A stretch of 64,000 nt of DNA from an uncultured Sphingomonas sp. (GTDB lineage: Bacteria; Pseudomonadota; Alphaproteobacteria; Sphingomonadales; Sphingomonadaceae). Where the stretch lies: positions 1 to 64,000 of the forward strand of contig NZ_CAJXWX010000015.1 in NCBI RefSeq assembly GCF_913062585.1. Direction: 5' to 3'. The notes beneath the pieces were generated by a model. The model saw nothing but the letters and a program-made list of their open reading frames with translations. It ran no database searches and was not told where the DNA came from. Positions within the stretch are counted from its first letter, which is position 1; each line of letters starts with the position of its first letter. The position numbers and the translations under genes are program-made. Positions 51,868 through 60,368 of the stretch are shown here, in pieces.

Positions 51868-53174
51868 CCATGCTTCTCCTTGTGGCGTCCGATCAGGACG
51901 GCGAAACCCGTAACGACGGCAAAGCTGACCATGGGCACGAACATCGCGCTGGTGATGCCCCTATGATCCGACACCAGCCCCATCAGCGCGGTCAGCCCGG
52001 CCCCGCCGATGATCGCCATCACGATCAGCGAGGCCCCGGCGCGGCGCAGCGGACCCAGCCCCTCGATCCCCAGCGCGAAGATCGTCGGGAACTGGATCGA
52101 CATGAAGAAGCTCGCGGCGACCAGCGCGATCAGGCCCGGCCAGCCGCCCAGCATGCCCGCCGCCGCGGTCAGCAGGACGGACAGCCCCGCGAACAGCGCC
52201 AGCAGCCTCACCGGCGCGGCCCGGCCCATCAGCGCGCTGCCCAGGAAGCGCCCGGCGGCGAACAGCACCAGCGACACGAACAGCGCATCCGCCCCGCCCC
52301 GCTCGTTCAGCCCCGCATTCGCCTGCGCATAGCGGATCGTGTAGCTCCACACCCCGACCTGCGCGCCGACATAGAAGAATTGCGCCACCACCGCGCCCAG
52401 CAGGCGGGGCTTGCCGAATATGTCGAGGAAGCGACCGCCGCCGCTCGGGCCGTCGGCCTGGACGGGCGCGCCGCTGGGGAAGCGGACCAGCGCCGCGGCC
52501 AGCGCGAACAGCAGCACGACGATCGCGATCCCGACATAGGGCGGCGCGATCGCCTGCACCTCGGCCTTGTAGAAGGCGGTACGCGCGGCGGCATCCATGG
52601 TCGCCAGCGCCCGCTCGTCATGCTCGATACCCGACAGGATGAAGAAGCGGCCGATCAGCACGCCGGTGATCGCGCCCAGCGGATTGGCCGCCTGCGCCCA
52701 GTTCAGCCGCCGGGTCGCCCCCGCCGGATCGCCCAGCTCGCCCATCAACGGATTGGCCGAGGTCTCCAGAAACGCCAGCCCCGCCGCGATCACGAACAGC
52801 CCGAGCAGGAACAGCTGGTACAGGCTCGCCGCCGCCGCCGGATAGAAGAGCAGCGCGCCGGTGCCGTACAGCACCAGGCCCAGCACGATCGCCATCTTGT
52901 ACCCGAACCGCCGCATGACCAGCGAAGCGGGCACCGCGAGCAGGAAATAGCCGAGATAGAAGACCTGCTGGACGAAGCTGGTCCCGAAGTCGCTCAGCGT
53001 GAACGCCTTACGAAACTGCGCGATCAGGATGTCGTTCAGGTTGTTAGCCATCCCCCACAGGAAGAAGAGGCTGACCGTGATGACCAGCGCGGGCAGATAG
53101 CTGCGTGCCACGGTGCCCGCACACTCGCAGGGCCGGCCCATGCGGGCGTCCGCCATGTCGATATGCATCGGCAT
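51864..53174 (-). CDS. fucP: FucP-family L-fucose/proton symporter
   Basis: A 436-residue major facilitator with 12 helices. The first helix FFLWGMANNLNDILIAQFRK and the acidic residue in GLAFLETSANPLMGELG are distinctive of the FucP group, which moves L-fucose, or in relatives galactose/glucose, with protons. It is the first gene of the operon fucP-SDR-lactonase-SAF-UxaA, all with overlapping or near-overlapping starts. ATG 53174 has GGAGGG upstream; internal Mets at 53168 and later are possible. The promoter lies in 53175-53346, an AT-rich patch (CTTATATTTTATGAG) near 53237. Confidence 0.87.
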   Translation of the reverse strand: MPMHIDMADARMGRPCECAGTVARSYLPALVITVSLFFLWGMANNLNDILIAQFRKAFTLSDFGTSFVQQVFYLGYFLLAVPASLVMRRFGYKMAIVLGLVLYGTGALLFYPAAAASLYQLFLLGLFVIAAGLAFLETSANPLMGELGDPAGATRRLNWAQAANPLGAITGVLIGRFFILSGIEHDERALATMDAAARTAFYKAEVQAIAPPYVGIAIVVLLFALAAALVRFPSGAPVQADGPSGGGRFLDIFGKPRLLGAVVAQFFYVGAQVGVWSYTIRYAQANAGLNERGGADALFVSLVLFAAGRFLGSALMGRAAPVRLLALFAGLSVLLTAAAGMLGGWPGLIALVAASFFMSIQFPTIFALGIEGLGPLRRAGASLIVMAIIGGAGLTALMGLVSDHRGITSAMFVPMVSFAVVTGFAVLIGRHKEKHG

Positions 53175-53346
53175 TACCCATGCCCTCCACGGCCTTGGCC
53201 GGCTCCGACTGCCGTCATCACGGCTCCTTCTCCATGAAACTTATATTTTATGAGTGCGATCTTAAGGCGGCAGATCCTGTCATGGCAAGGGCTATCGGAG
53301 GGGAAAGCGCCCGGCCGCTCCGATGGCGGCCGGGCGCGACCATGGC

Positions 53347-54192
53347 TCAGGCGGCGGCGACGAAGCGCTGGGTCTGCTCGCCCAGGCCGTCAATGCCCAG
53401 ACGCACCGTCTGGCCCGCGCGTAGATAGGTCGGCGGGGTCTGGCCCATGCCGACGCCCTTGGGCGTACCGGTGGTGATGATGTCGCCCGGCTCCAGCGTG
53501 CAGAACTGGCTGACATAGGAAACGATCTCGGCGACCGTGAAGATCATGTCCGAGGTGTTGCCGTCCTGATAGCGATGGCCGTCGACCTCCAGCCACAGGC
53601 GGAGCGTATGCGGATCGCCGACCTCGTCCGCCGTCACCAGCCAGGGGCCGGTGGGGCCGAAGGTGTCGCAGCCCTTGCCCTTGTCCCAGGTGCCGCCGCG
53701 CTCCAGCTGGAAGGCGCGCTCGCTGACGTCATGGACGACGCAATAGCCCGCGACATGCGACAGCGCCTCGTCCTGCGCGACATAGCGCGCGCGGGTGCCG
53801 ATCACGACGCCCAGTTCGACTTCCCAGTCGGTCTTTTCCGAGCCGCGCGGGATTTCGACATCGTCGTTCGGGCCGACGATGGCGCTCGACCATTTTCCGA
53901 AGATGACGGGTTCGGCCGGGATGGGCAGATTGCTCTCGGCGGCATGGTCGCGATAGTTGAGGCCGATGCACACGAACTTGCCCGGCCGCGTGATGCACGC
54001 ACCCAGGCGCGGGCTGCCCTCGACCAGCGGCAATGTGGCGGGATCGAGCGCGGCGATCGCGGCCAGGCCCTGCGGCGTCAGACGATCGCCGCCCAGATCG
54101 CCCAGCGACTCCGGCAACGCCCGGATGTGGCCGTCCGCGTCCAACAGCCCGGCGCGCTCCTGCCCATAATCTCCGTAACGCAGCAGCTTCAT
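53347..54192 (-). CDS. Fumarylacetoacetate hydrolase family enzyme, predicted 2,4-diketo-3-deoxy-L-fuconate hydrolase
   Basis: A 281-residue FAH-fold protein. Metal-site and active-site segments are FVCIGLNYRDHAAESN, DWEVELGVVIGTRARYV (Glu), GYCVVHDVSERAFQ (Asp) and GDIITTGTPKGVGMG. The close relatives cleave 2,4-diketo-3-deoxy-L-fuconate or -rhamnonate to pyruvate and L-lactate. That matches the UxaA-type dehydratase and SDR of the adjacent operon, so it provides the last step of the pathway. It is separated from fucP by 172 bases and has its own palindromic operator just upstream. Confidence 0.87.
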   Translation of the reverse strand: MKLLRYGDYGQERAGLLDADGHIRALPESLGDLGGDRLTPQGLAAIAALDPATLPLVEGSPRLGACITRPGKFVCIGLNYRDHAAESNLPIPAEPVIFGKWSSAIVGPNDDVEIPRGSEKTDWEVELGVVIGTRARYVAQDEALSHVAGYCVVHDVSERAFQLERGGTWDKGKGCDTFGPTGPWLVTADEVGDPHTLRLWLEVDGHRYQDGNTSDMIFTVAEIVSYVSQFCTLEPGDIITTGTPKGVGMGQTPPTYLRAGQTVRLGIDGLGEQTQRFVAAA

Positions 54193-54205
54193 CGACGCGG
54201 TCTCC

Positions 54206-54231
54206 CATAAGAGGTGGATAAGCCTCTTATG
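54206..54231. promoter_or_regulatory. Strong palindromic operator upstream of the FAH gene
   Basis: CATAAGAGG (54206-54214), eight bases, then CCTCTTATG (54223-54231): two perfect nine-base arms, 14 bases before the FAH start and next to its ribosome site (GGGAGA). The length and spacing fit a dimeric repressor such as IclR or GntR type. I did not find a second copy in the other promoters of the cluster. Confidence 0.72.
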
Positions 54232-54286
54232 CAGCCCGATCAGGCGATGTCACTCGCCAATATGATAGTCCGCTCGCAAATGCCGA

Positions 54287-55027
54287 TCAGGCGTGGCCGC
54301 GGATCGACTCGCCCATCAGGCTGAAGAAACCCTGCGCCACGCCGCAGGTCGCGATGTCCCATTCGGGATGCCATTGCACCGCCAGCACATCGGCGTCGCA
54401 GCCAGGCGCACGAAACGCCTCGATCAGGCCGTCCTCGGCATCGCGCGCCTCGACCACCAGGCCATAGCCCAGCCGGTCGACGCCCTGCTGATGCACCGAA
54501 TTGACCTGCACCCGCCGCTGCGCGCTCCGCCCCGCCAGCGCGCCGCCGGGCATCAGGTCGACGCTGTGGTGATGGTCGAACAGCGATTCATAATCGGCGT
54601 CCCAGCTACCGCGATGATGGCGCGGCAGGCCACCCAGGCAGGTCAGCGATCCGCCGAACAGCACATTGATCTCCTGCATTCCCCGGCAGATGCCGAAGAC
54701 CGTCTTGCCCCGGTCGATCATCCGCCCGGCCAGCGCCAGCGCCACCGAGTCGCGCTGCGGGTCGCAGGCGGAGGCCGCCAGTTGCGCACAGTCGCCATAT
54801 TGCGCGGGGGCGACATGCGACCGGCCGCCGGTCAGCAGCAGCCCGTCGAGCATGTCGGCCATCATCACCGTGTCGACCGCTTCGGGAATCGCGGGGACGA
54901 TCACCACGTTGGCGTTGCACAGGCGGATCAGCGGGTCGATGAAGCGCGTCGCGACCGCCTGGATCGGGCGGTTCGCCACCTCATTGCCGCACATCAGGCC
55001 GATGATCGGCTTGCGTCCCCCCGTCAT
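54287..55027 (-). CDS. Class I glutamine amidotransferase-like hydrolase, PuuD type
   Basis: A 246-residue peptidase-C26 family protein. The nucleophile elbow FGICRGMQEINVLFGGSL (Cys) and VQWHPEW (His and Glu) form the triad; the start KPIIGLMCGNEV and RFIDPLIRLCNANVVIVPAI fit gamma-glutamyl-gamma-aminobutyrate hydrolases. Substrates of this group are gamma-glutamyl amines. It overlaps the serine acetyltransferase gene (ATGA), an odd pairing; perhaps it hydrolyses a gamma-glutamyl compound in sulphur or polyamine metabolism. The substrate is not settled by sequence. Confidence 0.85.
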   Translation of the reverse strand: MTGGRKPIIGLMCGNEVANRPIQAVATRFIDPLIRLCNANVVIVPAIPEAVDTVMMADMLDGLLLTGGRSHVAPAQYGDCAQLAASACDPQRDSVALALAGRMIDRGKTVFGICRGMQEINVLFGGSLTCLGGLPRHHRGSWDADYESLFDHHHSVDLMPGGALAGRSAQRRVQVNSVHQQGVDRLGYGLVVEARDAEDGLIEAFRAPGCDADVLAVQWHPEWDIATCGVAQGFFSLMGESIRGHA

Positions 55028-55998
55028 GCCGTTCCCTCCAGTTCCTGGCGCAGCGCCCTCCCCTCGGCGCGCGGCAGATGCAAAGCCTCGGGCTGGACGA
55101 GGACGCTGTCGGGCGCGACATCGGTCAGCAGCCAGACATTGCCCCCGATCACCGAGCGCGCGCCGATGGTGACACGACCGAGTATGGTCGCACCAGCGTA
55201 AATGATGACGTCGTCCTCGACGACCGGATGGCGCGCGAAGCGATCGCGCGGCGAACGCGGCGCGGTGCCCAGCGCCGACCGCGCGCCCAGCGTCACATGC
55301 TGATAGACGCGGACCCGCTCGCCGATGATCGCGGTCTCGCCGACGACGACGCCGGTGCCATGGTCGACGAAGAAATGCCGCCCGATGGTCGCCCCCGGAT
55401 GGATGTCGATCCCGGTCCGCTCATTGGCGAGTTCGGAGATCATCCGCGCGACGATCGGCGCGCCCAGGCCGTTCAGTTCATGCGCAATCCGGTGATGCAG
55501 GCTGGCGATCGCACCGGGATAGCAGAGCAGGATCTCATCGACGCTGCGCGCCGCCGGATCGGCCAAGAACGCCGCCTCGACATCGCTGTCGATCAGCATC
55601 CGCACCTGCGGCAGGGTCGCGCCGAACAGCCGGGCGACCAACGCCGCCTGTTCGGGCGGAAAGGCCGCGTCCGCATCGCTCTGCCAATAGGCGAGTTCGG
55701 CACCCACCTCGCGCTCCAGCGCGGTCAGCGCGGCGAGCAGCTTGGCGGCGACGAACCGATCCTCTTCGGCCACGCCGCCGCGAAAATGGCCCGGGCGGCG
55801 CGGATAGAGCGCGGCAGCGACCAGCGCCACCACGTCCTCGACCCCGGCGCGCGACGGGAAACGCTCGACGTCGCGGGTCCCGTCCTGCCGTGCCCGCCAG
55901 TCCTGCCGTGCGGCGCGCAGGCCCGACACGACCCCGTCGATCCCGGTCGCGGACATATCCCCTTTCGGGGCGGCAGCAATGAACGGCTTGGTCGACAT
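55024..55998 (-). CDS. cysE: Serine O-acetyltransferase (CysE/EpsC type)
   Basis: A 324-residue enzyme making O-acetyl-L-serine for cysteine synthesis. The C-terminal left-handed beta helix has the active-site motif GIDIHPGATIGRHFFVDHGT (catalytic His and Asp-His) and VVVGETAIIGERVRVYQHVT; the N-terminal 150 residues form the helical domain of the longer EpsC/SrpH group. ATG 55998 has GGAGG seven bases upstream. The C-terminal tail is longer than in E. coli CysE, where the end mediates feedback inhibition and CysK binding, so those may differ. Confidence 0.88.
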   Translation of the reverse strand: MSTKPFIAAAPKGDMSATGIDGVVSGLRAARQDWRARQDGTRDVERFPSRAGVEDVVALVAAALYPRRPGHFRGGVAEEDRFVAAKLLAALTALEREVGAELAYWQSDADAAFPPEQAALVARLFGATLPQVRMLIDSDVEAAFLADPAARSVDEILLCYPGAIASLHHRIAHELNGLGAPIVARMISELANERTGIDIHPGATIGRHFFVDHGTGVVVGETAIIGERVRVYQHVTLGARSALGTAPRSPRDRFARHPVVEDDVIIYAGATILGRVTIGARSVIGGNVWLLTDVAPDSVLVQPEALHLPRAEGRALRQELEGTA

Positions 55999-56020
55999 GG
56001 GCGATCCTCCGACCTCCATC

Positions 56021-56045
56021 ATATCCCACTTGGATAATAGGATAT
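56021..56045. promoter_or_regulatory. Inverted repeat ATATCC-N13-GGATAT between cysE-like gene and fbp
   Basis: ATATCC (56021-56026) and GGATAT (56040-56045) flank 13 bases containing TTGGATAATA. It is 23 bases upstream of the acetyltransferase start, where a promoter is expected; TATAAC follows on the plus strand. It may be an operator or just promoter sequence. Confidence 0.4.
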
Positions 56046-56205
56046 AACAGAAATGCTACGCCCCAATAAAGCACGGCCTGCCTTAACAGCCGATTGCGAT
56101 CGGGAACGGCGCGGTCCATGGTCCGCCCGACACCATAGCACGGTCCGGCGGGAGGGAGCCTGCGGGGCCGATCCTTCCTGGTCCCCTCCTGGAGCCTATG
56201 CGACG

Positions 56206-57225
56206 ATGACGACCCCGCGCCAGACGACGCTGACCCGTTTCCTGATCGAGGAGCAGCGGCGCTCCGAGGAAACCTGCCCCGCCGAACTTCGCCTGCTGAT
56301 CGAAACCGTCGCGCGGGCGTGCAAGGCGGTGAACCAGGCGATCTCCAAGGGCGCGCTGGGCGATGTGCTGGGCTCGCTGGGCAGCGAAAACGTCCAGGGC
56401 GAGGTCCAGAAGAAGCTGGACGTGATCGCCAACGACCTGCTGCTCGACGCCAATGAATGGGGCGGGCACCTGGCCGCGATGGCGTCGGAGGAGATGGAGA
56501 CCATCCACCGCATTCCCAACCGCTTCCCGCGCGGCGAATATCTCCTTCTGTTCGATCCGATCGACGGGTCGAGCAATGTCGATGTCGACCTGTCGGTGGG
56601 CACCATCTTCTCGGTCCTGAAGGCGCCCGAGGATTGCGCGGGCCGCGAAGTGACCGAGGAGGACTTCCTCCAGACCGGCCGTTCGCAGGTGGCGGCGGGC
56701 TATGCCATTTACGGCCCGCAGACGCTGCTGGTCCTGACGGTCGGCACCGGCGTCTATGAATTCACGCTCGACCGCGAGATCGGGTCGTGGCGGCTGACCG
56801 ACGGGCCGATGCGCATTCCGACCGGCACGAAGGAATTCGCGATCAACATGGCGCGCCGCCGCCAATGGTCGCCCGGCATCGCGCGCTATGTCGAGGAGTG
56901 TATCCTGGGCACCGAGAGGCCGTGCGGCGTCGACTATAATATGCGCTGGACCGCCTCGATGGTCGCCGACATCCACCGCATCCTGAAGCGCGGCGGCGTG
57001 TTCCTCTATCCGGCCGACCACCGCAAGGACGGCAAGGCCAAGCTGCGCCTGCTCTATGAGGCGAACCCGATGAGCTTCCTGATCGAACAGGCGGGCGGCG
57101 CCTCGATCGACGGGGCGATCCCGATCATGGATGTCGAGGCGATCGGGCTCCACCAGCGCGTCGGCGTGGTGCTGGGCGATCCGGAGGAAGTGGCGCGGAT
57201 CGCGGACTATGGGCGCACGGGATAA
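56206..57225 (+). CDS. fbp: Class 1 fructose-1,6-bisphosphatase
   Basis: A 339-residue sugar phosphatase converting fructose 1,6-bisphosphate to fructose 6-phosphate for gluconeogenesis. The metal-binding motifs are complete: ASEEMETIH (Glu pair), [20 protein letters not shown] (Asp-Asp-Glu type site) and, near the end, [14 protein letters not shown]. The sugar-phosphate region [20 protein letters not shown] is also typical. The open frame begins at 56053, but the family start ([12 protein letters not shown]) fits ATG 56206, with GGAG about 11 bases before. It is divergent from the acetyltransferase gene. It would support growth on fucose, lactate or pyruvate. Confidence 0.93.
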   Translation: MTTPRQTTLTRFLIEEQRRSEETCPAELRLLIETVARACKAVNQAISKGALGDVLGSLGSENVQGEVQKKLDVIANDLLLDANEWGGHLAAMASEEMETIHRIPNRFPRGEYLLLFDPIDGSSNVDVDLSVGTIFSVLKAPEDCAGREVTEEDFLQTGRSQVAAGYAIYGPQTLLVLTVGTGVYEFTLDREIGSWRLTDGPMRIPTGTKEFAINMARRRQWSPGIARYVEECILGTERPCGVDYNMRWTASMVADIHRILKRGGVFLYPADHRKDGKAKLRLLYEANPMSFLIEQAGGASIDGAIPIMDVEAIGLHQRVGVVLGDPEEVARIADYGRTG

Positions 57226-57236
57226 CCCCGCCCGCT

Positions 57237-57362
57237 GTTCCCCGGCGAAGGCCGGGGCTCAGTTGCGGTGAACCATGAGGGGCGGGATGGATTGGCCTCC
57301 CCCGCCTCGTCTTCCGCTCTACATAGTTGATGGAGCCTGGGCCCCGGCCTCCGCCGGGGAAC
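57237..57362. repeat. Intergenic inverted repeat, GTTCCCCGGCGAAGGCCGGGG type
   Basis: GTTCCCCGGCGAAGGCCGGG at the left pairs with CCCCGGCCTCCGCCGGGGAAC at the right, separated by about 85 bases with no gene. It follows the fbp stop and can act as terminator. The same motif is a frequent intergenic repeat in sphingomonads. Confidence 0.8.
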
Positions 57363-57403
57363 GGGGGTTTGTAAAACGGAGCCCCTCCCCCCTCACCCCG
57401 TCC

Positions 57404-57481
57404 CGCCTGAGCGAAGTCGAAGGCCACGGGAATCCTTGCCGCACGGTCCGGGACATGCACTTCGACTTCGCTCAGGGCGAA
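57404..57481. repeat. Intergenic palindromic repeat, CTTCGACTTCGCTCAG type
   Basis: CCTGAGCGAAGTCGAAGGC and GCACTTCGACTTCGCTCAGG are inverted arms about 32 bases apart. It is the second copy in the window of the repeat at 48602-48686 and lies directly after the LacI gene's stop (on the minus strand), a likely transcription stop. Confidence 0.82.
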
Positions 57482-57494
57482 CGGATGGACGGAA

Positions 57495-58517
57495 TTACCG
57501 CCGCCCCACCGACTCCCGCATCACCAGTTCAAAGTCCAGCACCCGGTCCTCCACCACCCGCGACCGCAACGCGGCGAGGACCTGCTCGACCGCCTGGAAC
57601 GCCATGTCGCCCACCGGCTGACGGATCACGGTCAGCGGCGGCCAGAGCCGGGCAGCGATCGCGGTATCGTCGAAGCCCGTCACCGTCAGGTCGCCCGGCA
57701 GGGACAGCCCCATCCGCTGCGCCGCCCCGATCAGGCCCGCCGCCATATCGTCACTGCTGCACAGGATCGCGCTCGGGCGGTTCTCAAGGGCCAGGAGCGT
57801 CCGCCCCGCCTCCGCCCCCGATAGTGGATCGAAACCGCACCGCACGATCAGCGCTGGGTCATCGGCGATCCCGCTCGCCGCCAGCCCGTCGCGAAATCCC
57901 GCCAGCCGCTCGGCCGCGACCGAGAAACTCTCCGGCCCGGCGAGAAAGCCGATCCGCCGGTGCCCCGCCTGCGCGACATGCGCCGTCACCGCCGCCATCG
58001 CGGCGCGATTGTCGATCCGCACAGTCGAAATATCGGCCATGGGCTGCCCCGTCGCGATCGCCGCCGCCGCGACGCCCAGCTCGGCGAACAGCCCCGATCC
58101 GCTGAGCAGTTCGGCGAAGGGCGGCACCAGCAGCACCGCCGACGCGCCGCTCTGCACCAGCGCACGCACGGCGGCTTCGGCCGCGTCGCGGGTCAGTCGC
58201 TCCTCGGCCTGGGCGATGAACTGCAGCCCCCGCGCATTGGTTGCGCGCAGCGCGCCGAGCAGGATCGAGTCGATGAACGGCGTGCCACGGTCGCTATAGA
58301 TCAGCCCGAGCGTCGTCACCCGTGCCTTGGCCAGGCGGCGCGCGGCGATATTGGGGCGGTATCCCAGTTCCTCGATCGCGGCGAGCACGGCGGCGCGCGT
58401 GGCGGGGCCGACCTTCCCCGCACCGTTGACGACGTTGGAGACGGTCATCGCCGACACGCCCGCCCGCTCGCCGACCGCGCGGATGGTGACGCCTTCGGGA
58501 CGTTTAGCGATGGACAT
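57495..58517 (-). CDS. LacI-family repressor of the glycoside cluster
   Basis: A 340-residue LacI/GalR regulator. The DNA-binding domain is VTIRAVGERAGVSAMTVSNV, with hinge helix RPNIAARRLAKARV; the effector domain follows the periplasmic-binding fold (LGLIYSDRGTPFIDS, HRRIGFLAGPESFSV, LCSSDDMAAGLIGAAQRMG, VTGFDDTAIAARLWPPLTVI). It is last on the strand after the GMC oxidoreductase gene, separated by a palindromic repeat, so it probably controls the 3-keto-glycoside operon, with a sugar as inducer. Confidence 0.92.
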   Translation of the reverse strand: MSIAKRPEGVTIRAVGERAGVSAMTVSNVVNGAGKVGPATRAAVLAAIEELGYRPNIAARRLAKARVTTLGLIYSDRGTPFIDSILLGALRATNARGLQFIAQAEERLTRDAAEAAVRALVQSGASAVLLVPPFAELLSGSGLFAELGVAAAAIATGQPMADISTVRIDNRAAMAAVTAHVAQAGHRRIGFLAGPESFSVAAERLAGFRDGLAASGIADDPALIVRCGFDPLSGAEAGRTLLALENRPSAILCSSDDMAAGLIGAAQRMGLSLPGDLTVTGFDDTAIAARLWPPLTVIRQPVGDMAFQAVEQVLAALRSRVVEDRVLDFELVMRESVGRR

Positions 58518-58524
58518 TCAACCT

Positions 58525-58645
58525 ATTCCTCCCCTGCAAGGGGAGGTGGCAGGGCGAAGCCCTGACGGAGGGGTGTCGCCCTCTCGATAGCGGGACACCC
58601 CTCCACCATCCTTCGGATGGTCCCCTCCCCTTGCAGGGGAGGAAT
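58525..58645. repeat. Intergenic palindromic repeat, ATTCCTCCCCTGCAAGGGGAGG type
   Basis: ATTCCTCCCCTGCAAGGGG at the left and CCCCTTGCAGGGGAGGAAT at the right are outer arms; GGAGGGGTGTC and GACACCCCTCC form the inner stem. It fills the whole gap between GMC and LacI genes. It is a non-coding repeat of the same general style as that at 26515-26712 but a different family. Confidence 0.82.
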
Positions 58646-58662
58646 ACGAGTCGTGCTCAACC

Positions 58663-60345
58663 TCAAACCGCCCCCGCCTTCAGCCCCTTGACCGCATGGT
58701 CCGCCGCACGCGCGGTCAGCGCCATGAAGGTCAGCGAGGGGTTCACGCACGACACCGACGCCATCTGCGCGCCGTCCGTCACATAGAGGTTGGACGCATC
58801 ATGCGCCTGGCTCCATTTATTGAGCACCGACTGGCGCGGGTCCGCCCCCATGCGCGCGCCGCCCATTTCGTGGATCGCGTCGCCCGGCACATGCTCGGAC
58901 TCGCCGCTGGTCACGTTCTTCAGGCCCGCCGCGCGCAGCATCGCCTCGCCCTCGCGCCGGGCATCGGCCATCATCTTCAGCTCATTGTCGCGGAAGGTGA
59001 CGTCGAACGTCATCAGCGGCACCCCGAACCGATCAACCTTGCTGGAATGCAGCGACACACGATTATCCTCATAGGGCAGGCATTCGCCGAACGCGCCCAT
59101 GCTGAACTGCCACGGGCCATAGCGGCGCATGCCGTGCTTCATCTCCGCACCGAAGCCGACCGGCTTGGCGGCGTTGCGATAGGCCGAGCCCTGATAACCA
59201 TAGCCGCGCCGGAAGCCGAGCCCCTCGTCGCCCTTCAGGTTGCGGAAGCGCGGCACATACACCCCGCCCGGACGACGGCCATATTCGATCAGGTCGTCCA
59301 TGCCGGGAATCTCGCCCGACACGCCGACGCGGAAGATATGGTCCATGACATAGCGGCCCAGCGTCCCGCTGCTGTCGAAATGGCTGCGCTCCGCACCCGG
59401 CGCACGCGAGTTCATCAGGATCTGCACCGACCCCATGGCCGAGGCGCAGACGAAGACCAGGTTGGCCGCGACCGTCTGCGCCTGCCCGGTCTTGGCATCC
59501 ACATAACGAACGCCGGTGACCTTCTTGGCGGCGGGATCATAGTCGATCCCCGTCACCACCGCGTCGGATTGCAGCGTCAGCCGCCCGGTCGCACGCGCGG
59601 CGGGTAACGTCACCGCCTGGGTCGAGAAATAGGCGCCGAAGGAACAGCCATTGCCGCACTGGTTGCGGAACTGGCATTTGGTACGGTTCTGGTCGGGCTT
59701 GTCCTCGGTCATGTTGGACAGGCGGGTGTGGATCAGCTTGCGGCCCGGAAACTGGCCCTCCAGCCGTTCCTTCAACCATTTCTCCGCGACGTTCATCGGC
59801 ATCGGCGGCTGGAACTCGCTATCGGGCAGATAGGGCAGATTCTCGCGCGAGCCCGACACGCCGATATATTTCTCGACATAGCTATACCATGGCGCGACGT
59901 CGTCATAGCGGATCGGCCAGTCGGCGGCGACGCCCTCACGCTTGTTCGCCTCGAAATCGTCGGGGCTCCAGCGGAAGGACCAGCGGCCCCAGATCAGCGA
60001 CTTGCCGCCGACCGCACCGGGCCGGATCCAGTAGAATTTGCTCCCCTCGTCATAGGCATAGGGGTTCAGCCGGTCGTCGTTGTAGAATGTCTGGTTGCTG
60101 GGCGCGACATAGCCGTGCCTGGCGATGAAGTAATCGCTCTCCATCAACGGCTTGGGCATGATGTTGCGCGCGGGCACCTCGAAGGCGGGCTTGCCGTCAT
60201 AGGGATAGCCCTCGCCATGCTCCACCATGACGCCCCGGTCGAGCATCAGGACGCGCAGGCCCTTTTCGGTCAGTTCCTTGGCGGCGAAACCGCCGCTGAT
60301 CCCCGACCCGATCACGATCGCATCGAAACGGTTCGTCGCCGCCAT
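58663..60345 (-). CDS. GMC-family oxidoreductase, predicted glucoside 3-dehydrogenase catalytic subunit
   Basis: A 560-residue flavoprotein: FAD motif FDAIVIGSGISGGFAAKELT, GKSLIWGRWSFRWSPDDF, Cys-rich segment TKCQFRNQCGNGCSFGAYF, and the C-terminal IHEMGGARMGADPR, VTDGAQMASVSCVNPSLTFM with catalytic His. With the small subunit-3 gene nearby it resembles membrane-linked glucoside 3-dehydrogenases that oxidise the C3 hydroxyl of sugars. ATG 60345 is favoured because AAAGGGAGG is seven bases upstream. It lacks its own signal; export would be by the Tat signal of subunit 3. No cytochrome subunit is in the window. Confidence 0.87.
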   Translation of the reverse strand: MAATNRFDAIVIGSGISGGFAAKELTEKGLRVLMLDRGVMVEHGEGYPYDGKPAFEVPARNIMPKPLMESDYFIARHGYVAPSNQTFYNDDRLNPYAYDEGSKFYWIRPGAVGGKSLIWGRWSFRWSPDDFEANKREGVAADWPIRYDDVAPWYSYVEKYIGVSGSRENLPYLPDSEFQPPMPMNVAEKWLKERLEGQFPGRKLIHTRLSNMTEDKPDQNRTKCQFRNQCGNGCSFGAYFSTQAVTLPAARATGRLTLQSDAVVTGIDYDPAAKKVTGVRYVDAKTGQAQTVAANLVFVCASAMGSVQILMNSRAPGAERSHFDSSGTLGRYVMDHIFRVGVSGEIPGMDDLIEYGRRPGGVYVPRFRNLKGDEGLGFRRGYGYQGSAYRNAAKPVGFGAEMKHGMRRYGPWQFSMGAFGECLPYEDNRVSLHSSKVDRFGVPLMTFDVTFRDNELKMMADARREGEAMLRAAGLKNVTSGESEHVPGDAIHEMGGARMGADPRQSVLNKWSQAHDASNLYVTDGAQMASVSCVNPSLTFMALTARAADHAVKGLKAGAV

Positions 60346-60368
60346 GGCCATCCTCCCTTTATCGTCTT

